NCBI GenBank assembly: GCA_963978895.1
Contig: OZ022238.1
Span: 4,068,152 to 4,132,151 of the forward strand
Direction of reading: 5' to 3'
DNA: 64,000 nucleotides
DNA from: Erpobdella octoculata
Lineage: Eukaryota > Annelida > Clitellata > Hirudinida > Erpobdellidae
In this document: piece by piece, positions 52,334 through 62,896 of the stretch
How the letters are laid out: every line of letters begins with the position of its first letter
Numbering within the stretch: position 1 is the stretch's first letter
Notes under the pieces: model-generated
The model's database searches: none
What the model saw: the letters and a program-made list of their open reading frames with translations, nothing else
Told to the model about the DNA's origin: nothing
Translations under genes and position numbers: made by a program

Positions 52334-53410
52334 TTGTATGTTATTAAGCTGTCCACACGAAAAAATTATTTTTTAAAAAGTTATAAGTCGATGGTCTCCA
52401 GAGTTCTTTCTGGCGTTCCGCAGGGTTCCATTCTTGAACCCCAACTCTTTGTTTTATATACTACTGAGATCTACCACATAGCAGTCTCCCATGCCATCTC
52501 ACTCCAACTCTACGCCGACGACGCACAACTCTACACTCACTCTACTCTTCATGATGTCCCCACTGCCTGTACTAGACTTTCCGCATGCGTTGTTGAAATT
52601 GGATCATGGAGCGCCTCCATGCGTCTTTCTTTGAATCCTGCTAAGACGAAACTTATCTGGCTTCGTCGGAAAAGATCCTCCACCTGTTTCCTTGAAAACC
52701 GTTCCCTAACCCTGGATGCAAACACAACAATTTCTCCTGTATCGATGGTCCGCAGCCTTGGAGTTCTATTTGACAGCTTCTTATGCTTGTCCCCCTATGT
52801 CTCATCAATTGCTCGAGCTAGTTTCTTTCAACTTCGCCGTATTCATCAAATTAGACCGTCTCTCAACCACTACTCTCTTAAAACTATCGTCCAAGCACTT
52901 TTCTCTCAAGACTGGACTACTGTAATGCTGTCCTCGCACGACTTCCAGCTACGACTCTTCGCCCCTACACCTCTGTTCTTCATTCAGCCGCTCGTCTGGT
53001 GGCTCATGCTTCTTGCCGGGATCATATCTCGCCAATCTTACGCCAACTATGTTGGCTTCCTATTTCCTCTAGGATCATCTTCAAGCTCTCTCTTCTAATC
53101 TATAAAATCTTCAATAATCGCTCTCCAGTATATCTACTAGAGTCCCTCATTCTATCCTCTGATTGCCCCGGCAGACAGAGACTTCGCTCCTCCTCCCGAC
53201 GGGATCTTACTGTCTCTCGGACTCATCGCGCCTTCTCAGACAGAGCATTCTCCGTTGCTGGACCGACAGCCTGGAACGCAATACCCACATCTATTAGAGA
53301 ATCCACAACTCTTCATGAATTTAAAATTAAATTAAAAACTTACTTGCTTTCTTTATAATAGCTTACTTTTCCTACGCGATCGCTTTCGATCAAAATTTGT
53401 TTTGTTTTAA
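52334..53410 (+). mobile_element. CR1/L2-like LINE reverse transcriptase, frameshifted
   Basis: The RT core is clear: SGVPQGSILEPQLFVLYT and the catalytic YADD (LQLYADDAQLY), then SLNPAKTKLIWLRRK and VRSLGVLFDS. The frame then shifts near 52,905, just before what reads as a DYCN motif in another frame. It continues in the 52,999-53,358 frame with HISPILRQLCWLPI, RAFSVAGPTAWNAIP and the basic end FKIKLKTYLL. The 5' part (endonuclease) is absent. It is related to, but not the same as, the fragment at 12,002. Confidence 0.9.
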
Positions 53411-53435
53411 GCGACTAATAAATGATATATAAATA

Positions 53436-53575
53436 AATTGAATTCTATTAAAAGACTGGTTAAAAAGATAATTTTTTAAAAGAATGCGAAAGTTATCCCA
53501 AGTCGTCTGCTTACGGATCACATGTGGGAGAGCAATCCAGGTGGAGGGGGGACCAGCAATGTGGAAGGATCGGAA
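53436..53575 (-). repeat. LINE 3'-end remnant, LRR unit 3
   Basis: It repeats 44,570-44,705 ('attctattaaaagactggtt', 'ccaagtcgtctgcttacgg', 'ggaccagcaatgtgg') at the 3' flank of LRR copy C. Confidence 0.75.
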
Positions 53576-54131
53576 GAAAAATTATTAAGCTCCTTTACTA
53601 TACTAAGGTCAATTCAAATTGTGACCACGCCTGCCGTAATAACTGTTAATTAGCGGCGTGCATTATTCTCTACTTGGTTCTTAACAGTTATTGAATCTTA
53701 CGATCATTATCAACTGAGCATTTATTCAGGGACGTAAATTCAGCTTTTTGCAGGGTGGCAACATTTTCAAAATTTCAAATTTGTTCCGTGTACAAGACTT
53801 CGCTGCTATTTGTAAATCTCTCTCACTTGCATGGTCAACATAGAGCTACTAAAAGTTGTGTATTTGTGAACTCATCTTTTCATTCTTTTCTGAGTCTTTC
53901 AATCAAATAACCGTTTTGCGACTGTTGGTTAAAAGTTTAGGTGCAATCCGATTGTTTAAAAGTTAAGTACCTTCTGAATTAAAACAAAACTTTCAAGTCA
54001 AACAACGGCTTTTCCGCACATATGAAAGCTAAGAAAAAACAAACAAAACAATTGAACACTGACTTCAACTTTTTTAAAAAACATGAATGAAATGTCAACA
54101 GAACATGTCTATGAATCAAAGAAATATATTC

Positions 54132-55993
54132 TCAACTCAAGTTCAGAACGAAGTTCATAAATAATACAAAAACGATATAATTGATATGTACTCCTAGATT
54201 AAACGATGTTGATGTTAACAAAAAATCAATTTGAATGATTTCTTGGTCTACCCCATAACTGTTCATAGCAATACATGCATATGAACCCTTGTGCCTTTCT
54301 TCTACATTGTTTATAGCATACAAGACTCTGAATATGTTCAATCCTTTCTTGTTAGAGTAGCCGACACCATGTCCGTTTGACAAGACAATGAAAACATAAG
54401 GAGGTAGTTGGCCATGTGTTTCACAAAAAATTATTAGATCTGTATTGTTCCTCAAGTCCCATTCGAAGTTGACAACCTTGACTGTAGGCAGAGCAGCCGT
54501 TTCATTGCTAACATTACTGATTACGTCGGTGCTGGTGATTGGCATTACTTCAGTCACATCAGTCATTGAAGTTATCAACTGCTCAACTCCTTTACCATCT
54601 TTACCTTCAGCACCAATGGAAAGAGTTCCTGGAGTTGAGAGATTCTGGGTGTTTGGCATAAGTTTACTTTCAGTACAGTTACCGCCTGAAAGCTTTTGAA
54701 CAACAAGTTTGTTTACACCGTCTGAACAAGTTGCGTATATGTTTAATCTGGCATTCGTCTCGACATAAGATATGGATGTACAGTTGCATTTCAAAGGGTT
54801 ATTGGTTAACTCAATTTTTTCGAGTTGTGCAGGAAAATGCGTTAGATTAGGAAAAACGCCTAAATTATTCTTATCCAAATATAACTCCCTTAATTTAACA
54901 AAGTCTCTTAAGCCGAAATCACTAGTAACTTCATAAATTTTGTTGTCTGACAATTTTAAGACTTTCAAATGCTCCTTCAGCTGGTTGTATGCTGAGAAAT
55001 TCCAGGTGTGATTAAACAATTTAGAAATACGAAGTCCTTTTACAGTTATATTAGGATTGTTGAGAAACTCGAACGAATCAATGCTCCCGTCAAGTTCCAG
55101 TAGGCCAAACCTCAAATTTCCTTTGGTCTGAAATTGTTAAAAATCAATGTTTCATTATAATCATTACTCGAAATTCAAATCAAAATAATTTAGTTAGAAA
55201 ACAGAAATAAACATTTATAGTAAAATTAAATCAACAAGTCAAATTTGTAATATCTCTTTGCAAGCAATTTAATGAAACATTTAATGTTTGATTTGTCAGA
55301 ATAAATGATGAGCGAATGTGTTATATTTAAAAATAATAAAAAAAAATCACACTTCACCTTCATTTTTTCAAAACGGAAAGTCGGATTCAAACCAGTTAAA
55401 CGTAAATAATTAATTTCTGAACCAAGGAAATCAAAAGTTTCCATCTTCAATCCAGTCGAATGATATATATGAATTTTCTTAATCTGACTTCCCTCAAATA
55501 TTCCATCTGGAGATTGTCTAAAAGTTACATTGTTGAACTTCAACCAATCCACAACAGAACCATTAAAAGCACCTCGTCTTGATTCATTAATTGTTACTGA
55601 ATTTAAATGAACACCGCCAAAAGACGTTTCCTGCAAAAAATTCCTTGGCAGAATGTTTAACGTGCTGTTACGTATTTCTAAAGAGGTCACATTTTTGTTT
55701 TTAAATCCACTTTTCGCTTCATGGACTTGAATTGTACTATTTATAATTCTTAATCGATGAAGGTTATCTTTTTTTATCGCTTCAGTGTATTCGTCCAATC
55801 TTTTACAGTTGTTGCCGCAAATTATCTGAACTGAGTCTATCGAAGTCCAATTTGTTGTTTCTTCAGGAAACTGGTTGTCAAGACATTTTAGTATTACCAA
55901 CTTTTCCCCCCTCATAACCGCACAAGACTTCTCCACTGCCACCGGTTCAAAACATGCAACACCGAAGAAGAACAGAAATATGAAACAAAACAT
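54132..55993 (-). CDS. LRR-Ig cell-surface protein, copy C (intact)
   Basis: Exons 55,993-55,358 and 55,127-54,132 (donor AAG|GTGAAG, acceptor TTTCAG|ACC, phase 0) give 543 residues. The architecture is as in copy A: a signal peptide (FIFLFFFGVACF), divergent then canonical LRRs (LKVLKLSDNKIYEV, LRELYLDKNNLGVF), an LRRCT with its cysteines (LKCNCTSISY), a stalk, an Ig-like domain (LIIFCETHGQLPPYV to GSYACIAMNSYG) and a hydrophobic end. The stalk has one repeat instead of two, which accounts for most of the length difference from A. The first 40 residues after the signal peptide differ most between copies. The Ig domain is nearly identical to A, which hints at recent duplication or gene conversion. 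Confidence 0.85.
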
Positions 55994-55999
55994 CTTCTC

Positions 56000-56330
56000 T
56001 TTATAACAGCAACAGATTTTTCGTTTTTTGCTGAAATCAAATTAGGACGAATACAATTTTTTTTAATGGCTTGAATGAAGTTTTTGAAGAAGAAGCGGAC
56101 GCTAATGACGTCCCGAAGGGTGCGTTTTAAAATTCACAGAACTTTAATTTGCTTGCATCTGAAATGTTAAAAATTAAAAATTATGAACTAGCTAGAGAAA
56201 ATTTTTTAAAAGTTGAAAACAACTGTCCACCTGGGACGGCTGTTGGTAGCCTTCAGCTCAGCCCCAACAAACTTGTTTGAATAGCATTGCCATCTAGCGT
56301 TAAATCGAGAAGTTTAATTTATTTTTATCC
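56000..56330 (-). promoter_or_regulatory. Conserved upstream region of LRR copy C
   Basis: 56,010-56,330 matches the upstream region of copy A (47,340-47,640) with few changes, including 'gaagcggacgctaatgacgt', 'cccgaagggtgcg' and 'gccatctagcgttaaatcg'. It probably holds the promoter, but no TATA box is evident. Confidence 0.45.
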
Positions 56331-56449
56331 CATTTCCAATTGTTACGGAATGAATTGGAATTGGAATATTGGAATAAAATCAACAATAAAAAGATTATAA
56401 AATGCACTCAAACCAAGTCAGCAAACAAACAGTTAAAAAATTCGAGTAA

Positions 56450-57040
56450 AAAGTGTTATTGAATTTTATTAATTCTATTAAAAGACTGGGTGAAAAGATA
56501 ATTTTTTAAAAGAATGCGAAAGTTATCCGAAGTCGTCTGCTTTCGGACCACAGGCGGAAGGGCATTCCATCCAGGTGACGGGACCAACAACGTGGATGAA
56601 TCGGTCTTCGTCTTCAAACCTCAAAAGACGCGATCTTGGGGTGATGAGAGATGATCTTCTTTTTAGTGTGCCAAAAAACACAAAGAGGAAAGAAAGATGC
56701 TCCGCTTTTCCGTAGAGACTAGCACCGAAGATAATGCAGGAAGCTTTGTACGTTGCTCTCTCCGGGATCTTTAATTGTTAAAGTTTTATAAGTAGTGGAG
56801 TGACCCGACAAAAACTCTTCAACCCACAGAAAAGTCCGGCTGCAGTATTGGGTACCTCTTGGAAGATATCATGTGTTTTCTTATTGACATTTGTGAGTTG
56901 GGAATTCCAGTAGTCAATACGCGTTAGCACAAGCTGGACTACGAGAGCTCTAAATATACATTTTCAGGAACAAAGAGTCTGACTTCTCTAAGGACCAGCA
57001 TGACTGTTTTTATAACACTAGAAATTGTTGGAGTCATCAC
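56450..57040 (-). mobile_element. LINE reverse-transcriptase 3' fragment, second full copy
   Basis: It matches 47,745-48,340 over its length with small indels (for example an extra 'ccaaaaaacacaaag' near 56,672). It belongs to the duplicated unit rather than being an independent insertion. Confidence 0.8.
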
Positions 57041-57306
57041 TTAGTTTTTTTTTTTAATTCTGTTCTTTTTCATGGTAACCCGAGTACCCGAGCAGAGAAA
57101 TGCAGTTAGAAAGATAATTATCAAAACATTCGGAAAAGTTCTCTGCCATTTTGTGATTTGCTACTGAAAAAATGCGAACGAGATTGTAGAAATCTTACGC
57201 TTAGCTGAGTCAGAAAAAAATTATAATTTCGGCTCTTGACAATTTTATTTAAAATTTATGAAACGCGTAGCTATTAAAAGTCATGTAATACATGTTTTGT
57301 AAAGAT

Positions 57307-57722
57307 TTATTATAATCAATATTCAAAAAAGAATATATTAATATAGATAAATTAGCTTGAAAACAGTGATGAGCATTTAAAGTAAAAATAAATCAACGAG
57401 TCAAATTAAAATATCATTTTTACAAGCAATTTAATGAAAATGTTATTGTTTAATTTGCCAGAATAAATGATGAGCGTCTGTGTTATATTTTAAAACCATC
57501 AACAAAAACCACATTTCACCTTCATTTTTTCAAAACGGAAAATCGGATTCAAACCAGTCAAATTTAAACATTCAATTTCTGAACCAAGGAAATCAAAAGT
57601 TTCCATCTTCAATCCAGTCTAATGATATATATGAATTTCATTAATCTGACTTCCCTTAAATCTTCTCTCTGGAGATTGTCTAAAAGTTACATTGTTGAAA
57701 TCCAACCAAACCGCAACAGAAC
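57307..57722 (-). pseudogene. LRR-Ig gene, copy D: intron and exon-1 fragment
   Basis: It matches copy B from intron position 50,430 to exon-1 position about 50,845. The exon part has a TAG where B and C read TCG (in YHSTGLKMETF), so it is dead. The homology continues after the hAT element at 59,462, up to the same LINE breakpoint as in copy B. No exon 2 exists for this copy. Confidence 0.8.
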
Positions 57723-59461
57723 CAGTGATGGGTAGTTACTAACTATAAATAGTTAACTACTAGTTATTAACTACTCTACAGTAGTTAAGAAATAGTTAAT
57801 AACTACTTTTTGTTAAACTAGTTAACAACTAGTAGTTAACTACTTTTTAAATAGTTATTAACTACAGTAGTTAACTATTTTTTTAACTACTTTACTTTTT
57901 TGGTGGCTGAAAAAACTCTATAGATCATGAAACTGAAGTGGATGAGCCAGTATATGACATGTATGTAAATAATGAAGATCTAATGGTGAAAGTATATCAG
58001 ATTTGATAGAAAGTGAGCAAGATAATATTGATAATTCTGACGATGTGCTTCTTTTACCTCCTCATAAGCACTGTGGTAATCTACATACATAATTTCCATA
58101 ACGCAGAGGCCGCGGTGGTCAGCAGTCAGCAATTGGTAAAATTAGTGCGCGCAGGCGTGTAATTAAAGTTATTACGCAATTGTACACTATCAGTTCCAAA
58201 TATCCAAAACGTTTTTCCTAAGCTTTTATGCAAGAGGTTATCCGATTGCATGTAATAAAAGTTTTAATAAAAGTTGTACACTGTCAGTAGGTAAAGATCA
58301 AAAACGTTTTTCTTAGGCTTATTATGCAAGAGTTTTATCCGATTGCATCAAACATAATGCTGGATTTAAAGTTTAAAATAAAACATCGCTAGATGTTGAA
58401 ACTGTCTTACGAAGGTACACATGAAATTCAGTGATTTTAATCTGCTTAAACCTGGTTCGATCCAAAGCATTGAACATTTTTTTGATATTACTGAGCATCC
58501 ACTTTTAGTAATGGTAGAGAAGAAAACCATCTTTATTTAATATCTGATAGTTCGATAAAAATCACAAAAACGGTCATTTTTGACGGGCTACTTCTAGTTA
58601 TATCTTAAATTTCGTGGCAAGTGTTGGTGCATTGAAAGTAAGGGATAATTTGAAATACAAACAACTTTATGATAGATCAATGGCAAAAGTTGTATCGTTA
58701 TCAAACTTCATTCATCGCAATGTAAAAAATGCTGAGGATGTACAGGACATTAGTGGTTCAACATTTATAAAGCCAAATGTTACACGGTGGTGCTCAAAAT
58801 TTTATTCGGTTGAAAGGATTGTTAATATAGCTTTCAATAATGTTTGTGATTGTCAGAAGAAGTTAGGGCAAGTTGCATTTAAAAAAAATCGAGTTTGCTT
58901 TTTTGAAATCGTTCATTCAGACTATAAAACCAATAGTCACCGCAATGAATATTTTCTAAAGTGAAAAGTCATACATTGGTCACATTATTTAAACCATTAT
59001 AGGATTAAAAAAATAACATCATATCCAAATAAAACCATCAATGCTCTTTTACAAGCGCTATCTCAAGGTATAGAAAAACGATTTGGTCCTGTTTTGGAAA
59101 ATGAAGAATATCTTTTAGCAACAGCGATAATTCCCTAATTTAAATTAAATTTTTTGAATAATGAACAAAAAATATTTGATCAAAGAAAATTTGTTGGCAT
59201 ACATAAATGAAATGAACCAAAAGTTTGAAAAATAAGATTTATTTAACTTGTATTTAATTGCAAATGTTTAAAGGTTTTTTGGTTAATGTTAAAAAGTAGT
59301 TAACTACTAGTTAACTACTAGTTAACTACTAGACAGTAGTTAAGAGGTAGTTAATAACTACTGCTGTTAAAAGTAGTTAGGAAATAGTTACTAACTACTT
59401 TTTTTATAAGTAGTTAAATAAAGTAGTTAACTACTTTTAAAGTAGTTAAAACCCATCACTG
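57723..59461 (+). mobile_element. hAT transposon with TAGTTAACTA subterminal repeats
   Basis: The 1,739-bp element begins 'cagtgatgggtagtta' and ends 'taaaacccatcactg'. It is flanked by perfect 8-bp copies AACAGAAC (57,715-57,722 and 59,462-59,469). The uninterrupted sequence is preserved in copy B near 50,840. Both ends are packed with 'tagttaactac' and 'agtagttaa' motifs, probable transposase binding sites. The inside has decayed transposase pieces: 58,614-58,961 (VTRWCSKFYSVERIV) and 59,088-59,190 (EYLLATAIIP, then a stop, then NNEQKIFDQ). The direction is plus and the gene is broken, so it cannot move by itself. Confidence 0.9.
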
Positions 59462-59484
59462 AACAGAACCATTAAAAACACCTC

Positions 59485-60019
59485 GTATTGTTTCATTAAT
59501 CGTTAGGAGTTAGAACTTGAGGGGTATGTAATGTTCTGGAAAGACAGAGACACCGGAGGAGGAAGACTACATAGAGGAGGTGTTCTATTGTACATAAACA
59601 GCAATCTAACTTCAATTGAAATAGAAGACCTGAGGAATGACAGTTTCAAAATAAGTATGTGGTGCGAACTAAAGAACGGAAATGAAACATTGTTAGTTGG
59701 AGTTTGCTATAGAGTTCCCGATTCCACAGAGGACTGCAAGAATTGATTGTTGAAGCTTTTAAAACATCTTGCATTGTAATGGGTAATTTCAATTTCCATA
59801 TTGACTGGAGGCAAAAAGATGGAAAGAACCAAGCAGACAAGAAATTTCAAGATTGCTTAGATAAATGTTTTCTTTTTCAGCATGTAAAAGCACCAACAAG
59901 AGGAGACAACATTCTGGATCTAGGGATCTCAACTGAAGAGAACCTAGTAGAAGAAATCCCAAGTAGGTAAAAATTTTGGTACTAGTGATCATCAGATTAT
60001 TAGATTCAACATTGTTTTT
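59485..60019 (+). mobile_element. LINE endonuclease fragment, copy 2
   Basis: It matches copy 1 (50,878-51,412), from the LRR breakpoint 'cattaatcgttaggag' through MFWKDRDTGGGRL and MGNFNFHIDW to TSDHQIIRF. A 13-bp deletion near 59,733 shifts the frame. The GDFN Asp is Asn here as well, so that change precedes the duplication. Confidence 0.85.
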
Positions 60020-60446
60020 GATCGTGAAAACCGTGAGCAGGATAAAACCACCCAGAAAAATTGCAAAAATTGGAATTGTCACCATATAGATTAGTGACGC
60101 AAGTGTGACCGCTATCTACTTCTACTCTTACATTCTCTGTTTATCTCTTCCAACTAACCAACCAGGTTGAATTTTCCCAATCGCTGCACGTCAAGATATT
60201 TTTTTTTTAGCAAAAATCAAAGCTCCTGCAGAATTCTGAAATTGCGGTTATGGATGGTCTTTAACGTTTGTTTGCCTAACTTTGCCACAATTGAATAAAA
60301 ATGATGCTCGTCTATCATGCTAGATTTAATACTACTACTACTGTCCATTCTGTAATATTGATGCAAATCCGCATGAAAATAAGTGTTCACTTGTGACTTT
60401 TTTCTTTTCTTTCAATGTAATGTTCTATGACTGTATTCTATGCCTA
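60020..60446 (+). pseudogene. Copy of the vWA gene 3' end, copy 2
   Basis: It matches 40,558-40,993 (last codons, stop, 3' UTR and AATAAA) with scattered changes and a small deletion near 60,067 that breaks the frame. It then jumps to sequence matching 41,726 onwards, leaving out the part of the parent that holds the SINE at 41,355. Confidence 0.9.
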
Positions 60447-61082
60447 TGCTGTCAATAACTCGGCCCGTTTATAGGCTAAATTTTCAGGCCTGACCCGGCC
60501 CATTTTTATGGGCCTAAAATCCATATACTTGGCACACAAATTTCGGCCGGCACGGCTTGATTTCAAACACGGCCCTGCCCGGCCGTTTGAAAGCCCTAAA
60601 ATTAGGGCTCGGCCAGCTCGCTCTTGCAGTACTTTAACAGCTACTACATAGAAATTAGGGATGTCACGGGTAGTACTTTTTGGAGTTTTCGGGTTCGGGT
60701 TCGGGTTCGGGTTTGTGAAACTAGAGTTTTCGGGTTCGGGTTCGGGTTCGGGTTTGTGAAACTAGAGTTTTCGGGTTCGGGTTCGGGTTCGGGTTTGTAA
60801 AACTCGAGTTTTCGGGTTCGAGTTCGGGTTCGGGTTTGTGAAACTCAAGTTTTCGGGTTCGGGTTCGGGTTCGGGTTTGTAGTTTTCCAAAAACCGGGTT
60901 CGGGTTCGGGTTCGGGTACTGGCTTATGATTTCAAATTCCCGGATTGATTTTAAATTTACCTAGTGTATATACATATACAAACAAGAGCGATCAATTCAT
61001 CCATTGGACATTACACGTATTGAATAAACTCTAACAAGTTATTTTTTTAGCTTTCCAAATAATGTGATTTCTTTGGCCGAAG

Positions 61083-61690
61083 GAGCCTAATTATTTTAGT
61101 TCATTCGCGGCTCAGTCCGGCCAGATAATCAGGCGGATTAGTGGTCTAGCTTACACACTCACCAATAAAATGACCTATTTGTGTTATTTGTTACGCAAAG
61201 GTGATAATACAAAACTTGTATGGCTTGCAATTAGTATAATACGTTACCGCTTAAATTATTGTAATTTATTAATTTGTTTCGCTGCTCGGTCCGGTCGGGT
61301 AATCAGGCGGATTAGTGTTCTAGCTTGCACATTTGCCAATAAAATGACTGTGACGCATAGATCATTTATAGACTTTGCCAGTTAAAGTTTAGGATTATGC
61401 AAGATTATCTTTATAACAAAGGGTCTTTGTTATATCAGAAGAACTTTGAATATATGAATGAATAAATATAAGGTTATATAACTGAAGTAAAAAGTTTAGA
61501 GTCATACCTATCCGCGATTTCTTCGACCGAAGGAGGCTTAATTATTTTAGTTCGTTCGCGGCTCGGTCCGCCTGATAATCAAACGGATTAGTGGTCTAGC
61601 TTACACACTCACCAATAAAATGACGTATTTGTGTTATTTGTTACGCAAAGGTGATAATACAAAACTTCTACGGCTCGGGATTAGTATAAT
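61083..61690. repeat. Internal repeats of the TTCGGG hAT element
   Basis: A segment of about 150 bp ('attattttagttcattcgcg', 'aatcaggcggattagtg', 'acgcaaaggtgataataca') appears at 61,085-61,245 and 61,540-61,700. A shorter version lies at 61,277-61,350. Copies differ by a few per line. Confidence 0.8.
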
Positions 61691-61801
61691 ATGTTACTTC
61701 AACAAAACTTGTAATTTATCACTTTAGACGAAGACCCTCTTTTGTGGTGGAAAGATAACAGAACAAACTTTCCAAATTTAGCGGTGATCGCTAAACGCTA
61801 C

Positions 61802-61974
61802 TTGGAACTCCGCCTTGCTTTTGCAAGCCAGTCCCAAGCCTGGAGAAAGGAGGAGGGAAAAGTTAAAAGGATCAAATTATGATCCACGACTGGAAGTACT
61901 TAGGTGCTTCTGACACAGTCGTTTCAGTCTTAAAACACTTGGTGTAAAGGACTATAAACTATTATAAAAAAAAA
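61802..61974 (+). mobile_element. SINE nested in the hAT transposase exon
   Basis: It is flanked by CGCTAC at 61,796-61,801 and 61,975-61,980. When it is left out, the transposase frame joins exactly (AKRY followed by LVAPVTSVPSEQ). The body from 61,869 matches the SINE at 38,344. The 5' 67 bp ('actccgccttgcttttgcaa', 'ccagtcccaagcctgg') is not in that copy and may be the true head. It ends in a short A-run. I see no A/B boxes. Confidence 0.88.
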
Positions 61975-62896
61975 CGCTACCTGGTGGCCCCAGTTACCAG
62001 CGTTCCATCGGAACAGTTGTTCAGTGGTGCTGCAATTATTTATGAACCGCTAAGGAACCGATTATCAGGCAAGACAGCAGAAAAACTGTTGTTTATGAAG
62101 TAAAACTTGCCTGAAATCGGTTCCTAATACTATTTCATTTTTATTAAACTAGAAAAGTTATGAAAACTCTGTTTGTGTTGCTATTTTTAAAACTGGAATA
62201 AATATTTATTTACTAAAAAAATTTATTTGTTCACAACTCCGAGTTCGGGTATTAGGCTTATAAATTTTCGGGTTCGAGTTCGGGTTCGGGTATCAAGTTT
62301 TCACATTTTCGGGTTCGAGTTCGGGTTCGGGTATCAAGTTTTCGCATTTTCGGGTTCGAGTTCGGGTTCGGGTATCAAGTTTTCACATTTTCGGGTTCGG
62401 GTTCGGGTATCAAATTTTCACACTTTCGGGTTCGAGTTCGGGTTCGGGTATCAGAAAAAGACCGGGTAGTACCGAACTCGGGTTCGGGTTCGGGTACCCG
62501 TGACATCCCTAATAGAAATATAGAAACATTTAGTCTCATTCGGTGAGACCTGGCGAAGTAGGTACCTATACTTTAGTCGTTGCTTTGCAGCAGTGACTTT
62601 TAAATAAAGTAAAAGTCTGAACCACAATTAGCTAATGCCTTTTAATTTTAGCATGCTTTATTAATAAATTAAATAAATATTATCTGTGCCTAAGGTTATT
62701 AACATTTTTAGTAAAACATTACTACCCTCTTTGTAAAAGTCTGTGAATTTAAGATTTAAATTAAAGATTTAAATTCACTTTTGTCAGCCACAATAATAAA
62801 ATCAGCCGGTCCAACTTGGCGACTTCTAAAATTTGTAAAATCGATCGATTTTTCTAATTTATAAAGGACGCGTCTAATAATCAACATTTTATAAAG

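Larger units (their letters stand above)
60656..62511 (+). mobile_element. hAT transposon with TTCGGG subterminal arrays
   Basis: The 1,856-bp element has termini 'tagggatgtcacgggta' and its exact complement. It is flanked by perfect 8-bp copies ATAGAAAT (60,648-60,655 and 62,512-62,519). The empty site exists at 41,899-41,906. Arrays of TTCGGG hexamers lie at about 60,692-60,925 and, in the same reading direction, at 62,229-62,500. From 61,737 to 62,103 it encodes the hAT C-terminal dimerisation region (LLWWKDNRTNFPNLA, then VPSEQLFSGAA, NRLSGKTAEKLLF), interrupted by a SINE. No DDE core was seen, so the copy is defective. Confidence 0.92.

Noticed and set aside
60692..60925. Interstitial telomere repeat (TTCGGG)
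   Set aside because: The unit is not TTAGGG, both arrays lie inside the termini of one hAT element, and such GC hexamer arrays are common in hAT ends.
61802..61974. Hammerhead ribozyme in the SINE head
   Set aside because: The conserved CUGANGA and GAAA core is absent.
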